NCBI GenBank assembly: GCA_029558715.1 | Contig: JAKQEA010000194.1 | Span: forward strand, 1-64,000 | Source: Bacteroidota bacterium | GTDB lineage: Bacteria; Bacteroidota; Bacteroidia; Chitinophagales; Chitinophagaceae | Reading direction: 5' to 3' | Length of the DNA: 64,000 nucleotides | Shown here: positions 1-11,032 of the stretch, piece by piece | Layout: each line of letters starts with the position of its first letter | Numbering within the stretch: position 1 is the first letter of the stretch | Made by a program: the position numbers and the translations under genes | Notes under the pieces: generated by a model | What the model was told of the DNA's origin: nothing | Database searches by the model: none | The model's input: the letters and a program-made list of their open reading frames with translations, nothing else

Positions 1-2132
1 ACGTAAGTAGCTGTCAGATTACCTGAAGTCATTACGTTTGGAGCAGGACAAGTAGCCGTTACCGGAACAGGGCTATTAAATATAAAGCCATTTAATGGTG
101 CTGCTACAGTAATGCTTGCATTATTAATGTCAAAGAAAATATTACCAATAGCTTCCACTTTTATTCTTCCTGTTGTAGTTAAACCAACAGGGATAGTAAT
201 ATCTTCTGTGCCATCATTGGGTGTACTTGCAGCTAAAACGGTTGGGAATGTAACGCCACCGTCTGTTGAGAAAGATATCTTAACATTAGTACAGTTGATG
301 GGGGCACCAGTAGTACCGTTTACAGACCATGTAACCGTTTGAGTAGAACCACCTGGATAGCTTACAGCCGTATTCTGAGAAGTAATCAGGAATGGACCTG
401 TCGCTGCATTTACTGTAACAGTCATATCAGTAAATGCTGTCTGTCCAACTGCAGTTCCATTATAAGGTCTGTTGTCCCTAACAGTAAGTCTGAAATTTAG
501 TGTCCGCCCTACATTACTCAACGCCTCTGTATTTGCGATCGCATCACCACCAGGCAAAGGGCCTGTAAGATTAGCACCTGTAAGGATTGTTGACAACCTT
601 GGCATCAATCTCGTAGGAGATGTTGTAGCAGGCCATGTCAGCCAGTTGGGGCCTGTAGGTTTATTCTCACGGGCCACACTATTATTTCCAGTCTGTCCTG
701 CACCATCATCATTCTGCTCCCAGCAATAAGTCAGTACATCACCTGGATCAGCATCTGTTGCAGAGCCAGTTAATGCAAAAGGAGTTGAAATTGGAATAGT
801 ATAGCTAGAAACAGGGGCTACAACAGGGGTAGCATTTATACCCGTAAGTGGTGTAGTTATAGGACAGGTTTTAGTTGCCAGGTTAACTTGTATCTGCTGG
901 ATGGAAGCTTCATGGAAGATATCGATGGAATGAGGAGCAACATCCTGGCCGGTAATACCGGCATAGCCCATGATGGTGATCCCAGAGCCAACCTCCTTAT
1001 TTACTCCAGTTCCTTCATTTGACATCGAGAAAGTGTGGTTTGCTCCGAGCTGGTGACCCACCTCATGCGCAACATAGTCAATATCAAAATTGTCTCCTTG
1101 TGGAATACCATCAGCAGGTGATGTGATACCGCGGCCTTTGGTAGACCCGGTACCTGAGGCAACTCCATCAACGCAAACACAACCTATGCAGCCAGCATTT
1201 CCACCTCCTCCAGAGGCTCCAAACATATGGCCAATATCATAAGCAGCATTGTTGGCCGTTATTGGTGTTCCTGGTCCGGTTAGCGATGTATTCAGGGCTA
1301 TTTGTAATTGAGTATTCCAGCTTCCCAATGTTGTATATGGATCGGTAGCAGGATCGTAATAGATTACATTGACTGTTTCAGGTACCAGATTCAGGTGCAG
1401 TGCCAAATCTTTCTCATAGCAACCATTGGTACGGGTAAGTGTAGCATTGAAAGCTGCTAAAACCAGTGCCACCTGCGCCGAACTGGTAGCACCAAACCAG
1501 TTAGAGTATTCACCATTACAGGATTGTGCCAGTCGCATTGTTTTTAATTGCCCGGCATCACTTTCAATAAGGTTTACTCTTGCATTCAAATCAGCAGCCA
1601 ATTGCTGATCAGATGTAGAGCATAACCATGGCGCCCCCCCTTTCTTACGCTGAGATTTGAAAACTGCATAAATAGTGTGATCCTGAGAATAAGGCTCAAT
1701 GTATTCGTTAGGGCCGTTAGCTCTGAAAACCATCGTCTGAATACCTTGAGGCGAAATGCTCAGCTTCAATGTTGCTGAGATATCTGTAATTCCTCTTCCC
1801 GAAAAAGCTCTGATCTGAGGAAACTGGGCCTGTAAAGCCGGTTCAAAGTTTGAGGCTTCGTAAACTTCAAACTGCTCAAGACTACCATCAGCATTCGGGA
1901 GCGAAATAACTGTTGAACGCCTTGCCTGGTTGTCTGTGATAGTAAATAATTCCTGCCTTAAAGGCTCAATGTTCAATTGAAACAAATTGAACACCTTGGG
2001 GAAAGATTGTCTTGCAACAGCCTTATCAGTGATGATCCCACTGTTATCGGTTCGTGATGACCAATAATTTTGTTGGCCAAAAACAGCCGAATAAAATAAC
2101 CCCGTAAATAACAAGAGTGTAAATTTTCTCAT
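1..2132 (-). CDS. Secreted reprolysin-like zinc metalloprotease, 3' end cut by window edge
   Basis: Secreted protease, probably acting outside the cell. The frame starts at an ATG whose product begins MRKFTLLLFTG, a signal peptide ending near FGQQ. The zinc site HEVGHQLGANH (HExxHxxGxxH) falls at about residues 356-366, and a Met-turn (ITIMGYAG) follows about 30 residues later, so it belongs to the metzincins, closest to the M12B/reprolysin-like group of Bacteroidota. The start, the zinc motif and the last codons at the window edge are all in one frame, so no frameshift is apparent. The part after the catalytic domain looks like beta-sandwich repeats (Pro/Thr-rich, with CPAPN near the edge). 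Proteins of this type usually end in a T9SS sorting domain, but that end lies outside the window. A run of seven G in the coding strand (1634-1640) encodes part of KKGGAP. Confidence 0.85.
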   Translation of the reverse strand, partial: MRKFTLLLFTGLFYSAVFGQQNYWSSRTDNSGIITDKAVARQSFPKVFNLFQLNIEPLRQELFTITDNQARRSTVISLPNADGSLEQFEVYEASNFEPALQAQFPQIRAFSGRGITDISATLKLSISPQGIQTMVFRANGPNEYIEPYSQDHTIYAVFKSQRKKGGAPWLCSTSDQQLAADLNARVNLIESDAGQLKTMRLAQSCNGEYSNWFGATSSAQVALVLAAFNATLTRTNGCYEKDLALHLNLVPETVNVIYYDPATDPYTTLGSWNTQLQIALNTSLTGPGTPITANNAAYDIGHMFGASGGGGNAGCIGCVCVDGVASGTGSTKGRGITSPADGIPQGDNFDIDYVAHEVGHQLGANHTFSMSNEGTGVNKEVGSGITIMGYAGITGQDVAPHSIDIFHEASIQQIQVNLATKTCPITTPLTGINATPVVAPVSSYTIPISTPFALTGSATDADPGDVLTYCWEQNDDGAGQTGNNSVARENKPTGPNWLTWPATTSPTRLMPRLSTILTGANLTGPLPGGDAIANTEALSNVGRTLNFRLTVRDNRPYNGTAVGQTAFTDMTVTVNAATGPFLITSQNTAVSYPGGSTQTVTWSVNGTTGAPINCTNVKISFSTDGGVTFPTVLAASTPNDGTEDITIPVGLTTTGRIKVEAIGNIFFDINNASITVAAPLNGFIFNSPVPVTATCPAPNVMTSGNLTATY

Positions 2133-2157
2133 AAAGAAGTTTTAGATAAATAAGGTT

Positions 2158-2179
2158 TTGAAAGCAATTGCGCTTTCAA
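2158..2179. repeat. 8-bp inverted repeat upstream of the metalloprotease gene
   Basis: TTGAAAGC and GCTTTCAA flank a 6-nt centre, about 25 nt upstream of the protease start codon. It could be an operator or a 5' leader hairpin. No T-run follows, so it is not a terminator. Function is inference. Confidence 0.4.
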
Positions 2180-2300
2180 ATTATGGTAGCCATCAGACTG
2201 TTAAAATTAGGGATTTTTCAAATTCGCCAAAAAGCAAATTGTATTAATTCTGGCGCTTATTCCAGCCAGGATATTAGGTGAGAATTGGGTATTCTGGCAT

Positions 2301-2329
2301 AAAAAAGCCCCTGTAATTATACAGGGGCC
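2301..2329 (-). terminator. Rho-independent terminator of groES-groEL
   Basis: A perfect 9-bp stem (GCCCCTGTA / TACAGGGGC) with a 4-nt loop is followed on the minus strand by six T. It lies about 30 nt after the groEL stop codon. Confidence 0.88.
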
Positions 2330-2360
2330 TGAATTTGTATGTTCTTTTCTTCCGTGCCTA

Positions 2361-4001
<1,641 letters not shown>

Positions 4002-4050
4002 TCAATTTGATAATTAGGAAATTTGATAATTCGACAATAACTGGTTTTAA

Positions 4051-4073
4051 TTGGCACATTGTCACATTGCCAA
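4051..4073. repeat. Stem-loop in the groES-groEL spacer
   Basis: TTGGCA and TGCCAA (extendable to AATTGGCA / TGCCAAATT with a slight offset) flank CATTGTCACAT in the 87-nt spacer. The same spacer has two copies of ATTTGATAATT (about 4004-4030). It may be an RNA processing or stabilising hairpin between the two cistrons; this is inference. Confidence 0.4.
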
Positions 4074-4082
4074 ATTGGTTAA

Positions 4083-4364
4083 TTAAACTATCGCCAGGAT
4101 ATCTGATTCTCTCATGATGAGGAAATCTTCACCGTCTATCTGGATCTCTGTACCGGCATATTTGCCATAAAGAACCGTGTCTCCGGTTTTAACTGTAACC
4201 GGCTCATCTTTTTTGCCGGGTCCGGCAGCGATAACGGTACCACGTTGTGGTTTTTCTTTAGCTGTATCGGGGATAATAATACCACCTGCAGTTTTTTCTT
4301 CTGCTGCGGCAGCTTTCACAATTACCCTGTCATGAAGTGGGGTAACACTGACTTTCTTAGCCAT
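4083..4364 (-). CDS. groES: Co-chaperonin GroES (Hsp10)
   Basis: Heptameric lid of the GroEL chamber. At 93 aa it has the normal size. The start [17 protein letters not shown] and the mobile loop containing [17 protein letters not shown] are typical, as is the [14 protein letters not shown] segment. It is the first gene of the groESL operon. On the minus strand a near-consensus -7 box (TACCTTCG, RC of 4422-4429, one mismatch to TAnnTTTG) lies about 57 nt upstream of the start. Confidence 0.98.
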   Translation of the reverse strand: MAKKVSVTPLHDRVIVKAAAAEEKTAGGIIIPDTAKEKPQRGTVIAAGPGKKDEPVTVKTGDTVLYGKYAGTEIQIDGEDFLIMRESDILAIV

Positions 4365-4561
4365 AATTGTATTGATTTTGTGTTTTTTGATTGGATGGAC
4401 ACCCTGTTTGTTCAGGGGCAGCGAAGGTACAGGAAATACTATGCCGGGGCTTTACAAACGGAAAAATTTTCAGGTATTGTCAGGTTAATACAGCTTTTGG
4501 CCAGAAACACAGAAATTTTTACTGCCGCAAGTGACAAATTTTCACTTTTATAAAATTTACC

Positions 4562-5080
4562 TCAAACTGATGGCAAGCCTATAAGCTCAATCGCTGTCCC
4601 TGCTTCCTGCACAAATGTTTTGCCCTTATATGTGCCTTTTAAAAGCAACTTATCGTTTTTGCCTGCAGGCTTTAGTGGTTCTGCCAGCCCGGCGTCAATG
4701 GGTTCCAGGTATAATTGCCATAAAACCGACCCTTTTGTTGGATTGATGATTATTTTTTGATTACCTAACCGGGATATTCCTGCTTCTACAGGCAACTGTT
4801 CAATCAGATTTGCCCGGATTAAAAAAACCTTGAATCCTTTGTATGCCGTATCCCAAACTATATGCCGGCTGGTAGTCTCTGCATAAATAGTTACGATCGT
4901 ATCCCGCCTGACCAAAGATGGAAAAACTGGAATATTACCCGGCAATCTCTCTGTATAAAATGTATGTACTTTTTTTACCAGTTGCCCTGATTGGGCACAA
5001 GAAAACAAATTACAGGAGCTAAAAATAATACAGGAGAATATGAACATCCTTAAACACGAACTAAGACAGGCAGTTTTCAT
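4562..5080 (-). CDS. Small secreted protein of unknown function
   Basis: 172 aa, not recognised. The N-terminus has a hydrophobic signal (LRMFIFSCIIFSSCNLFSCAQ) with several Cys, one of which could be a lipoprotein acceptor (SSC or FSC), so export to the periplasm or membrane is likely. The rest is beta-rich, without catalytic motifs. The start codon lies only 13 nt after the T-run of the terminator of the preceding gene, leaving little room for its own promoter, so its transcription may rely on read-through or on a promoter inside the hairpin. The C-terminal codons lie about 200 nt from groES, transcribed the same way. Confidence 0.6.
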   Translation of the reverse strand: MKTACLSSCLRMFIFSCIIFSSCNLFSCAQSGQLVKKVHTFYTERLPGNIPVFPSLVRRDTIVTIYAETTSRHIVWDTAYKGFKVFLIRANLIEQLPVEAGISRLGNQKIIINPTKGSVLWQLYLEPIDAGLAEPLKPAGKNDKLLLKGTYKGKTFVQEAGTAIELIGLPSV

Positions 5081-5092
5081 TTTAAAGATTTT

Positions 5093-5126
5093 AAAAAAGC
5101 CTGCCCTTATTCAGGCAGGCTTTTTT
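5093..5126 (-). terminator. Terminator after the Asp-box protein gene
   Basis: GCCTGCC and GGCAGGC form a perfect 7-bp stem (13 bp with the A/T arms) around an 8-nt loop, with T-runs on both strands. It follows the stop codon at 5142 on the minus strand. Confidence 0.88.
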
Positions 5127-5141
5127 GTAGCCATGTACTGG

Positions 5142-8100
5142 TTATTGAATACTGACCCTTAAACTTTCTGTTCTATTGCCAGCAGTAACCCTTAAAACAT
5201 AAATACCCCCGGCGATCTGGTAACTATTCAATGGTAATACAACATAGCCTTCAATCCGGCCCGGCTCCCATCGTTTTACCAATTGCCCTGAACTGCTTAT
5301 TAATTGTACAGATACATTTTGCCGCTCCTGGTTATTAATAATGAATGAAATCGTTTCTCTTACCGGGTTCTGAACCAGCTCAACAAATTTTTCCGGCCGG
5401 TTATTATTGATCCTGATAATAGCGCTGTACTTAGAACGGCCATCCTGATCCACCATTTTAAGCCTGTAGAAATTTACCGTCTTAGCTAGTACTGGATCTG
5501 TAAAGGAATAATTCTGTGTTTGTGCCGGATTTTGTATAGCATTAACCGTTCCTGCAACACTGAACTGAGACCCGTCATAACTTCGCTGTATCTCAAAATT
5601 GCTCAGGTTGTATTGATTAGTGGTCTGCCACTGCAATTCACTATGATATTGTGTATTTAAAGAACCGCTGAAAGAAAGAAGATCAACAGGCAGTGTTACT
5701 AAATTATCCACCAGGAAAAACTTAGAAAACCCAGTAAATGATGCGGTGAATACATAATCGCTGCCATTATAAGCCGCAAAGCTTGTTGTCACAATAGTAG
5801 TATTCCCGGAATTGGCTGCAGCCATTGTTGCAGCAGTTGTTTTCGCAATTCGCAGGTTTGCCGGTGCTTTACCTCCTAATTCTGCAGCAGTAAAATACAG
5901 CCCGATCGTATAAGTGGAGCCGGCATTGGTAGTAGGCGTTACTTCGATTACCTTTTGTGAACGTTCCCCGCCTAAAAATGATTGCCAGGTATCTCCTGCT
6001 TCATACAAATTGGAGCTGACACAACCCAGGCTACCAGATGCACCGGTAACGCTATTAATAAGCCGGCCAGCCGCAGAAGAATAAAAATAATAAGTACCAT
6101 TATTGCCTAAGTGCTCTGTAACATTATTATTTAATACAGTTTCCACGGTTGTCGTTGTCGGTGCAACATCGTTGTCTCCAATATAAAAAGTATAACTGGT
6201 GCTGCTTGGTGCAGCCACAGCATCTGTTCCACCTCCGATAGAATAATTAAAGGTGAAAAAATCCGGAGTGGTTCCTTCAACCTGAGCATCATTGTATACC
6301 CTGATAGTGATTGTTTGCTGCGCCGCAGACCCATTAGGGAAAGTGATTATGTTAGAAGGAGCAGCAAAATTTCCGTTTGTTGTAAAATCATAATCTATGC
6401 CTTGTGTGGCGGTTGCTCCACCGGCTATACTTAATGTTACGGCTGCAGCACCGGTCGGTGCTTTATCTATGTGCATATTCAGCGTATAATCTGTATAATT
6501 TCTGCAACCTGTTGTAGCTCCTGTAGCTTCTGTTTTTACACTACTATATGTATATGAAGAAGCAAACCGCACATATGGAAGTGATGGAGTTATAGTTGAT
6601 GTCCATAAACCCCTTCCGTGGGTAGCAGCCAGAAAAGTATTGTCATTAAAGCGATACTGCAACATGTCTGTTCGTACTGCCGGCAAACTTGAATTTTGAA
6701 CCCAAACGGTAGAACCCCCATTGATAAGGCTTGTTTCATATATCCCCATATCGGTAGCAAGAATTGCCTGTGTGTTATCATCAGGATAAAACATTGCCCA
6801 CCTTACAGGAATATCCGGAAGTCCTGTACCAGTAATATTTGTCCATCCTGCAGCTCCTCCGCCAACTGTACTTACCCATACATGAGTAGCACCATAATTA
6901 GAAAATGTGGCAAGTAAATTATTCTCCGTGGTTCCTTGAGCTATACAACTAACAGTTGAAGCACTCATCCCCGTTCCGGTTATATCCAAAGCAACAGGAG
7001 ATCCTGATTCAGCATTACTCACCCTTACAATTTTACCGTTTGTAGTTCCAAAAAACACACGGTTGGGTGTATATTTTGACACTGAAGTATGAGACACAGT
7101 ACCACCTGCAAAAGCTCCTACCAGTACTGATGTACCGGATGAACCTGTAGTAGGGTCATTCCAGCGTAAATACCGCCCGGCAGACCATGCTCCATATAAC
7201 CGGTTATTAACATCATCATAATCAGTGGGACTAATGAACAGGCCGGAATTACCAAAATTAATATTTGACCAGGTAGCTCCGCCATTTGTACTTCTCCGAA
7301 AATTGCTATACACATATGAACCAAACTGGAATTGTGGCTCATCTTCATCTATATGGACAAAAGCACCATCGCCGCCTGTTACTTCCACACTACTTGTGAT
7401 ACCCGGTCCATTCAACTGGTGAACACCATTATCTTGTGTTCCTCCTAAAAAATAATTCGTTGAGGTGGGGTGAATAGCGCAGGCATAAAACTGTTTTAAC
7501 CGGAGCCCCACATTCCTGTCAGCAAAAGTGGCACCGTCATCACCCGAATAGAATATACCCCCGTCTCCTCCATCCAGAACCTGGTTGTTATTCCAGACAA
7601 TAATATGATGATCGGCATGAATATAATTACTTGAACCAGGCACACCAGTAACCCAAACAGAATTTAATGACCAGGTAGCACCACCATCGGTTGATCTGTA
7701 ACTATTAAGCCCCCCTACCATGACATTATCCGGATTCGAAGGATCTACCCCAATCGCAAGATTATACCAGGCCTGACCACTACTAACCGGTGCGGAACCA
7801 CCCGTGGTAGGCGTTGTTGTAGTTACCGCCCAGTTGTCTCCCCCATCAGTTGATTTCCATACCTGGTTTGTCTGGTAAGAAGAATTTGCCGGCAAAGCAT
7901 ATAAAGTATTTCCGGCAGTCGCAATATCAACGTTGTAAGCAGTAGAGGTAAATGAAACAGTAGGTGAAGTCCAGGTTCCTGCCGCAACAGTGGAAGGTAT
8001 ATCTGTAAACCGGTAACCCGATGGATTTCCATCAAAATAACCGCCTGCATATCCACATACAATATGCAGACGACCGGTACTGCTCATTTCCATTTCAGTC

Positions 8101-8930
8101 ACAGCCCTGTTCAATCCCGTCGGTGTAATATTTGTCCATGTAGTACCGCCATCTGTTGATCGTTGAATCCCCGTAAGGTTAGGTCCCATGGTTGACACAT
8201 AAATAATATTTGCATCAGTGGGATCACATACCACATTTGAAACATTCCAGAAATTTACAGTGGAAGGCAATAAATTCCATGTAACACCATTATCGGTGCT
8301 TTTCCAGACACCTCCACCCTGTACTGCATCTGCATTTACAGATTTTTCACCTGTACCAAAATACATTATATTATTATTGGCAGGGCTTTGACAAATGGAA
8401 GCAACTGCAAGATTTCCTAAGAAATCATTTACTAATGTCCAGGAAGGTGATGCCACTGTTATATCAGTTGTTTTCCAGAGTCCCCCTGCTACACCACCCA
8501 CCCAAACTGTACTATTATCGCCGTCAGAAAGATCAACCCATATTGCTCTCATCCGGCCACTTGTGACGCTTGACCCAAGTCTGCCATTTCCATTGCTTGG
8601 TCCTACTGCATCTGAACTGGAACCTCTCTCTGCCCATGTTAATGCATTTATCCGTTGTACATATGAGCCGTTGCTCCGGGCAGCCTTTAATTCCTCCATG
8701 GCATTTATCAGGCGGGTTTTAGGAACATATCCCAGTGCGATATCTTTTGTCCGTTCAAACTCCATTTTTTGGGCTTCCAGAATACCATCCTGTTTTGCAG
8801 CAGCAAAGTGAGTACTGTTTTTTGCATTTCTTTCAGCGCCTATTCTTTGCTTGTCATGCGATGGATTAATATTTGTGCAGGAAAAGAACAATGTTGTCAC
8901 CAGAACAACAAAAAGTAAGGTTTTATTCAT
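5142..8930 (-). CDS. Large surface protein: Asp-box beta-propeller, Calx-beta-like region and T9SS sorting domain
   Basis: 1262 aa exported protein. The start MNKTLLFVVLVTTLFFSC resembles a lipoprotein signal with Cys at residue 18. Residues about 100-780 contain many Asp-box/BNR motifs of the form STDGGxTW, as in sialidases and the VPS10/sortilin fold, so one or two beta-propellers are likely. Residues about 785-920 resemble a Calx-beta domain (GIDYDF, TITIRVYND). The last ~80 residues (from FVELVQNPVRE, with GGIYVLRV near the end) are a type A T9SS sorting domain. No sialidase catalytic set (RIP motif, Arg triad) is obvious, so binding or adhesion is as plausible as glycan cleavage. It is monocistronic, with its own terminator. 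The combination of a Cys-type signal and a T9SS tail is odd. Confidence 0.85.
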   Translation of the reverse strand: MNKTLLFVVLVTTLFFSCTNINPSHDKQRIGAERNAKNSTHFAAAKQDGILEAQKMEFERTKDIALGYVPKTRLINAMEELKAARSNGSYVQRINALTWAERGSSSDAVGPSNGNGRLGSSVTSGRMRAIWVDLSDGDNSTVWVGGVAGGLWKTTDITVASPSWTLVNDFLGNLAVASICQSPANNNIMYFGTGEKSVNADAVQGGGVWKSTDNGVTWNLLPSTVNFWNVSNVVCDPTDANIIYVSTMGPNLTGIQRSTDGGTTWTNITPTGLNRAVTEMEMSSTGRLHIVCGYAGGYFDGNPSGYRFTDIPSTVAAGTWTSPTVSFTSTAYNVDIATAGNTLYALPANSSYQTNQVWKSTDGGDNWAVTTTTPTTGGSAPVSSGQAWYNLAIGVDPSNPDNVMVGGLNSYRSTDGGATWSLNSVWVTGVPGSSNYIHADHHIIVWNNNQVLDGGDGGIFYSGDDGATFADRNVGLRLKQFYACAIHPTSTNYFLGGTQDNGVHQLNGPGITSSVEVTGGDGAFVHIDEDEPQFQFGSYVYSNFRRSTNGGATWSNINFGNSGLFISPTDYDDVNNRLYGAWSAGRYLRWNDPTTGSSGTSVLVGAFAGGTVSHTSVSKYTPNRVFFGTTNGKIVRVSNAESGSPVALDITGTGMSASTVSCIAQGTTENNLLATFSNYGATHVWVSTVGGGAAGWTNITGTGLPDIPVRWAMFYPDDNTQAILATDMGIYETSLINGGSTVWVQNSSLPAVRTDMLQYRFNDNTFLAATHGRGLWTSTITPSLPYVRFASSYTYSSVKTEATGATTGCRNYTDYTLNMHIDKAPTGAAAVTLSIAGGATATQGIDYDFTTNGNFAAPSNIITFPNGSAAQQTITIRVYNDAQVEGTTPDFFTFNYSIGGGTDAVAAPSSTSYTFYIGDNDVAPTTTTVETVLNNNVTEHLGNNGTYYFYSSAAGRLINSVTGASGSLGCVSSNLYEAGDTWQSFLGGERSQKVIEVTPTTNAGSTYTIGLYFTAAELGGKAPANLRIAKTTAATMAAANSGNTTIVTTSFAAYNGSDYVFTASFTGFSKFFLVDNLVTLPVDLLSFSGSLNTQYHSELQWQTTNQYNLSNFEIQRSYDGSQFSVAGTVNAIQNPAQTQNYSFTDPVLAKTVNFYRLKMVDQDGRSKYSAIIRINNNRPEKFVELVQNPVRETISFIINNQERQNVSVQLISSSGQLVKRWEPGRIEGYVVLPLNSYQIAGGIYVLRVTAGNRTESLRVSIQ

Positions 8931-9138
8931 AGCTGAGGTTTTTGATTTGCCTAATGTACTAAAAAACCCTTACGCAAAATCCGGTGGTGATAAATTGTCC
9001 TTATACTTATCTGGCTAAACCTGAGACGTCAATTATTTTATTCGGCATTAAGATATTATTATACTTATTTACTTTGCCACAGGTATAATCGCATAAAACC
9101 AAATTCGCCTATCTTCGCACCTCAAATAGTTCTTCCTC

Positions 9139-10065
9139 ATGATCAGCAGACGAAATATCCGGGTAAAAGTGATGCAGACATTGTATACTCTTTCCGCATC
9201 AGAAGGTGAAGTGAAACCCGGTGAGCCAAAAAAATTACTGCAACAACATTTTGACCAAACCCGTTCCCTGCTGGTGTATCTTACCTGGTTTCTTACAGAA
9301 ATAACAAGGTACGCTGAAAAGGATGCTTACAAAAAAGCATCAAAACACCTGCCTACTGCTGAGGATCTGAATGTAAATACCAAATTAGCCGGCAATGAAG
9401 TGATATGGAAAATGCTGGAAGACGATGCATTGAAAGAACAGTTTATCAAAGAAAAACCTGAACTCATCGCCGATAAAGAGCTTATAAGAAAGATATACTA
9501 TACCCTGACCGATACTCCCGAGTACAAAACATACATAGGTACTGCATCAAGAGAAAAACCCGATGAGAAAAAAATCATTGAGTTTATTCTCAATGACCTG
9601 CTGCTTGCGAATGAAGTCTTCGTTTCACATATTGAAGAAAATTTTTCAAACTGGGATGATGACGGAGAAATGGTGGTGCAATTGCTTACCGGTTATATAC
9701 AAAAACCAGGCAGTATCAATTTTAAACAAATGATGAGTTCTGATAAGGAACAATTTGCCTATAGCCTTTTGCAGACTGTAATGGAAAAAAGTGAACACCT
9801 GCAGGCATTGATCATCCCCAAACTAAAAAACTGGGATCCGGAACGGATTGCCCAACTGGATATGATCATGATGAAAATGGGGGTGGCAGAATTCCTCTTC
9901 TTTGAAACGATCCCCCCTAAAGTGACTATCAACGAATATATAGATCTGGCCAAGGATTACAGCACCCAGCAAAGCGGTCAGTTCGTGAATGGAATATTGG
10001 ATAATATCCACAAAGAACTTGTCCAGCAGGGGAAAATGCAGAAAGTTGAATATAAAAAGCCATAG
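9139..10065 (+). CDS. nusB: Transcription antitermination factor NusB (long Bacteroidota form)
   Basis: RNA-binding component of the Nus/rRNA antitermination complex. The family-typical parts are at both ends: SRRNIRVKVMQTLYTL at residues 3-18, and the C-terminal half with PKVTINEYIDLAKDYST and the FVNGILDNI helix. At 308 aa it is about twice the E. coli length because of an extra central helical region (about residues 30-180), as known for Bacteroidota NusB. It begins a run with the DUF1573 protein, yajC and coaE. A near-consensus -7 box TATCTTCG lies at 9110-9117, 21 nt before the ATG. Confidence 0.95.
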   Translation: MISRRNIRVKVMQTLYTLSASEGEVKPGEPKKLLQQHFDQTRSLLVYLTWFLTEITRYAEKDAYKKASKHLPTAEDLNVNTKLAGNEVIWKMLEDDALKEQFIKEKPELIADKELIRKIYYTLTDTPEYKTYIGTASREKPDEKKIIEFILNDLLLANEVFVSHIEENFSNWDDDGEMVVQLLTGYIQKPGSINFKQMMSSDKEQFAYSLLQTVMEKSEHLQALIIPKLKNWDPERIAQLDMIMMKMGVAEFLFFETIPPKVTINEYIDLAKDYSTQQSGQFVNGILDNIHKELVQQGKMQKVEYKKP

Positions 10066-10088
10066 GCTGCCAGCTCAGTGCTTTTTTC

Positions 10089-10096
10089 TACATTTG
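10089..10096 (+). promoter_or_regulatory. -7 promoter box TACATTTG upstream of the DUF1573 gene
   Basis: Exact match to the Bacteroidota TAnnTTTG element, about 40 nt before the start codon at 10137. I did not find a TTG at the expected 17-23 nt upstream, so it may be a secondary promoter inside the nusB operon. Confidence 0.45.
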
Positions 10097-10136
10097 CAAT
10101 CCATTAATTTATCTGGACCTAAAAAAATAGTGTTTT

Positions 10137-10589
10137 ATGAAACAATTATTATTTGTACTGGTAGCGGCTCTCAGCATTGCTGCATGTAAAAATATTGACG
10201 AAAAGAATACTCCGGTTGTGACAATGACCAAAGAGGAAATGGAAAAGGCGAAAACTGATACTGCTAATTTTACCAGTATTCAATGGCTTGATTCGATGAC
10301 CCTGAACATGGGTAAACTGGCAAAAGATAAAGAGATTGAAATAACCTGGCGGTTCAAAAACACAGGCAACAAAAACCTTATCATAGAAAGCGCTTCTGCT
10401 TCCTGCGGTTGCACGGTGCCAGAAGTACCTAAAGAACCATTTGCACCGGGACAGGAAGGTGTTATTAAAGCGAAATTCAATGGCAGCGGAAATGGAACTA
10501 TAACTAAACAGGTACATGTAGTGGCCAATACTTCCCCTGCCAAAGACCATACACTTACATTCACAGGAGAAATAACAGAAAAAAAATAA
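10137..10589 (+). CDS. DUF1573 domain lipoprotein
   Basis: 150 aa. The signal peptide ends in the lipobox SIAAC (Cys17), so the protein is a lipoprotein on a periplasmic or outer membrane face. The body matches DUF1573, an Ig-like beta-sandwich: the ITWRFKNTGNKNLIIESASASCGCTVPE segment carries the CGCT motif typical of the family, and the end reads as a beta-strand. The biochemical role of the family is not established. It lies 71 nt after nusB and 9 nt before yajC, the usual Bacteroidota order, suggesting a link to envelope biogenesis. Confidence 0.9.
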   Translation: MKQLLFVLVAALSIAACKNIDEKNTPVVTMTKEEMEKAKTDTANFTSIQWLDSMTLNMGKLAKDKEIEITWRFKNTGNKNLIIESASASCGCTVPEVPKEPFAPGQEGVIKAKFNGSGNGTITKQVHVVANTSPAKDHTLTFTGEITEKK

Positions 10590-10598
10590 AAAAACAGC

Positions 10599-10937
10599 AT
10601 GTATACAATTTATCTATTACAAGAAACAGCAAAGTCGCCCGGATTTGGCGGATTCCAGTTCATTTTTCTAGGGTTAATGATCCTGGTATTTTGGCTATTC
10701 TTCATCCGTCCGCAGGCAAAAAGAGCTAAGAACCAAAAAGTATTTATCGAAAACCTCGGTAAAGGAGACAAAATAGTTACAATAGCGGGCATCCATGGTG
10801 TCATCAACAAAGTAAATGATGATGGAACCCTGAATATCGAAATAAGTCCCGGCAGTTATATTAAAATAGAAAAATCAGCGATCAGTATGGATTGGACATC
10901 GGCATTAAATAAACCGGCTGTTGCAGACAAAAAATAA
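10599..10937 (+). CDS. yajC: Preprotein translocase subunit YajC
   Basis: Small inner-membrane protein associated with SecDF. 112 aa with one transmembrane helix (about residues 18-40: GFQFIFLGLMILVFWLFF), then the family motif IRPQAKRAKNQ, followed by the cytoplasmic KGDKIVTIAGIHGVINKVND segment. It lies 9 nt after the DUF1573 gene and is followed by a terminator. The secDF gene lies about 4.3 kb away in the same orientation but in a separate transcription unit. Confidence 0.96.
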   Translation: MYTIYLLQETAKSPGFGGFQFIFLGLMILVFWLFFIRPQAKRAKNQKVFIENLGKGDKIVTIAGIHGVINKVNDDGTLNIEISPGSYIKIEKSAISMDWTSALNKPAVADKK

Positions 10938-10962
10938 CTGTTGATTTAAATCATTGTAAGGA

Positions 10963-10995
10963 AAGCGGCTGAATAATGCAGCCGCTTCTTTATTT
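10963..10995 (+). terminator. Terminator after yajC
   Basis: AAGCGGCTG and CAGCCGCTT form a 9-bp stem with a 7-nt loop, followed by CTTTATTTT. It ends the nusB-DUF1573-yajC unit. Confidence 0.82.
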
Positions 10996-11032
10996 TAGTA
11001 CTATAAATTTTACCCGGTAAATCAGGATAGCA

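Noticed and set aside
1634-1640. Run of seven C (seven G on the coding strand) in the metalloprotease gene
   Set aside because: It could be slippage-prone, but it encodes a normal Lys-Gly-Gly-Ala stretch in frame and there is no sign of alternate reading frames or phase variation.
4365-4450. CIRCE/HrcA or other heat-shock operator before groES
   Set aside because: I searched for TTAGCACTC-N9-GAGTGCTAA and found nothing similar; only a near-consensus -7 box is visible.
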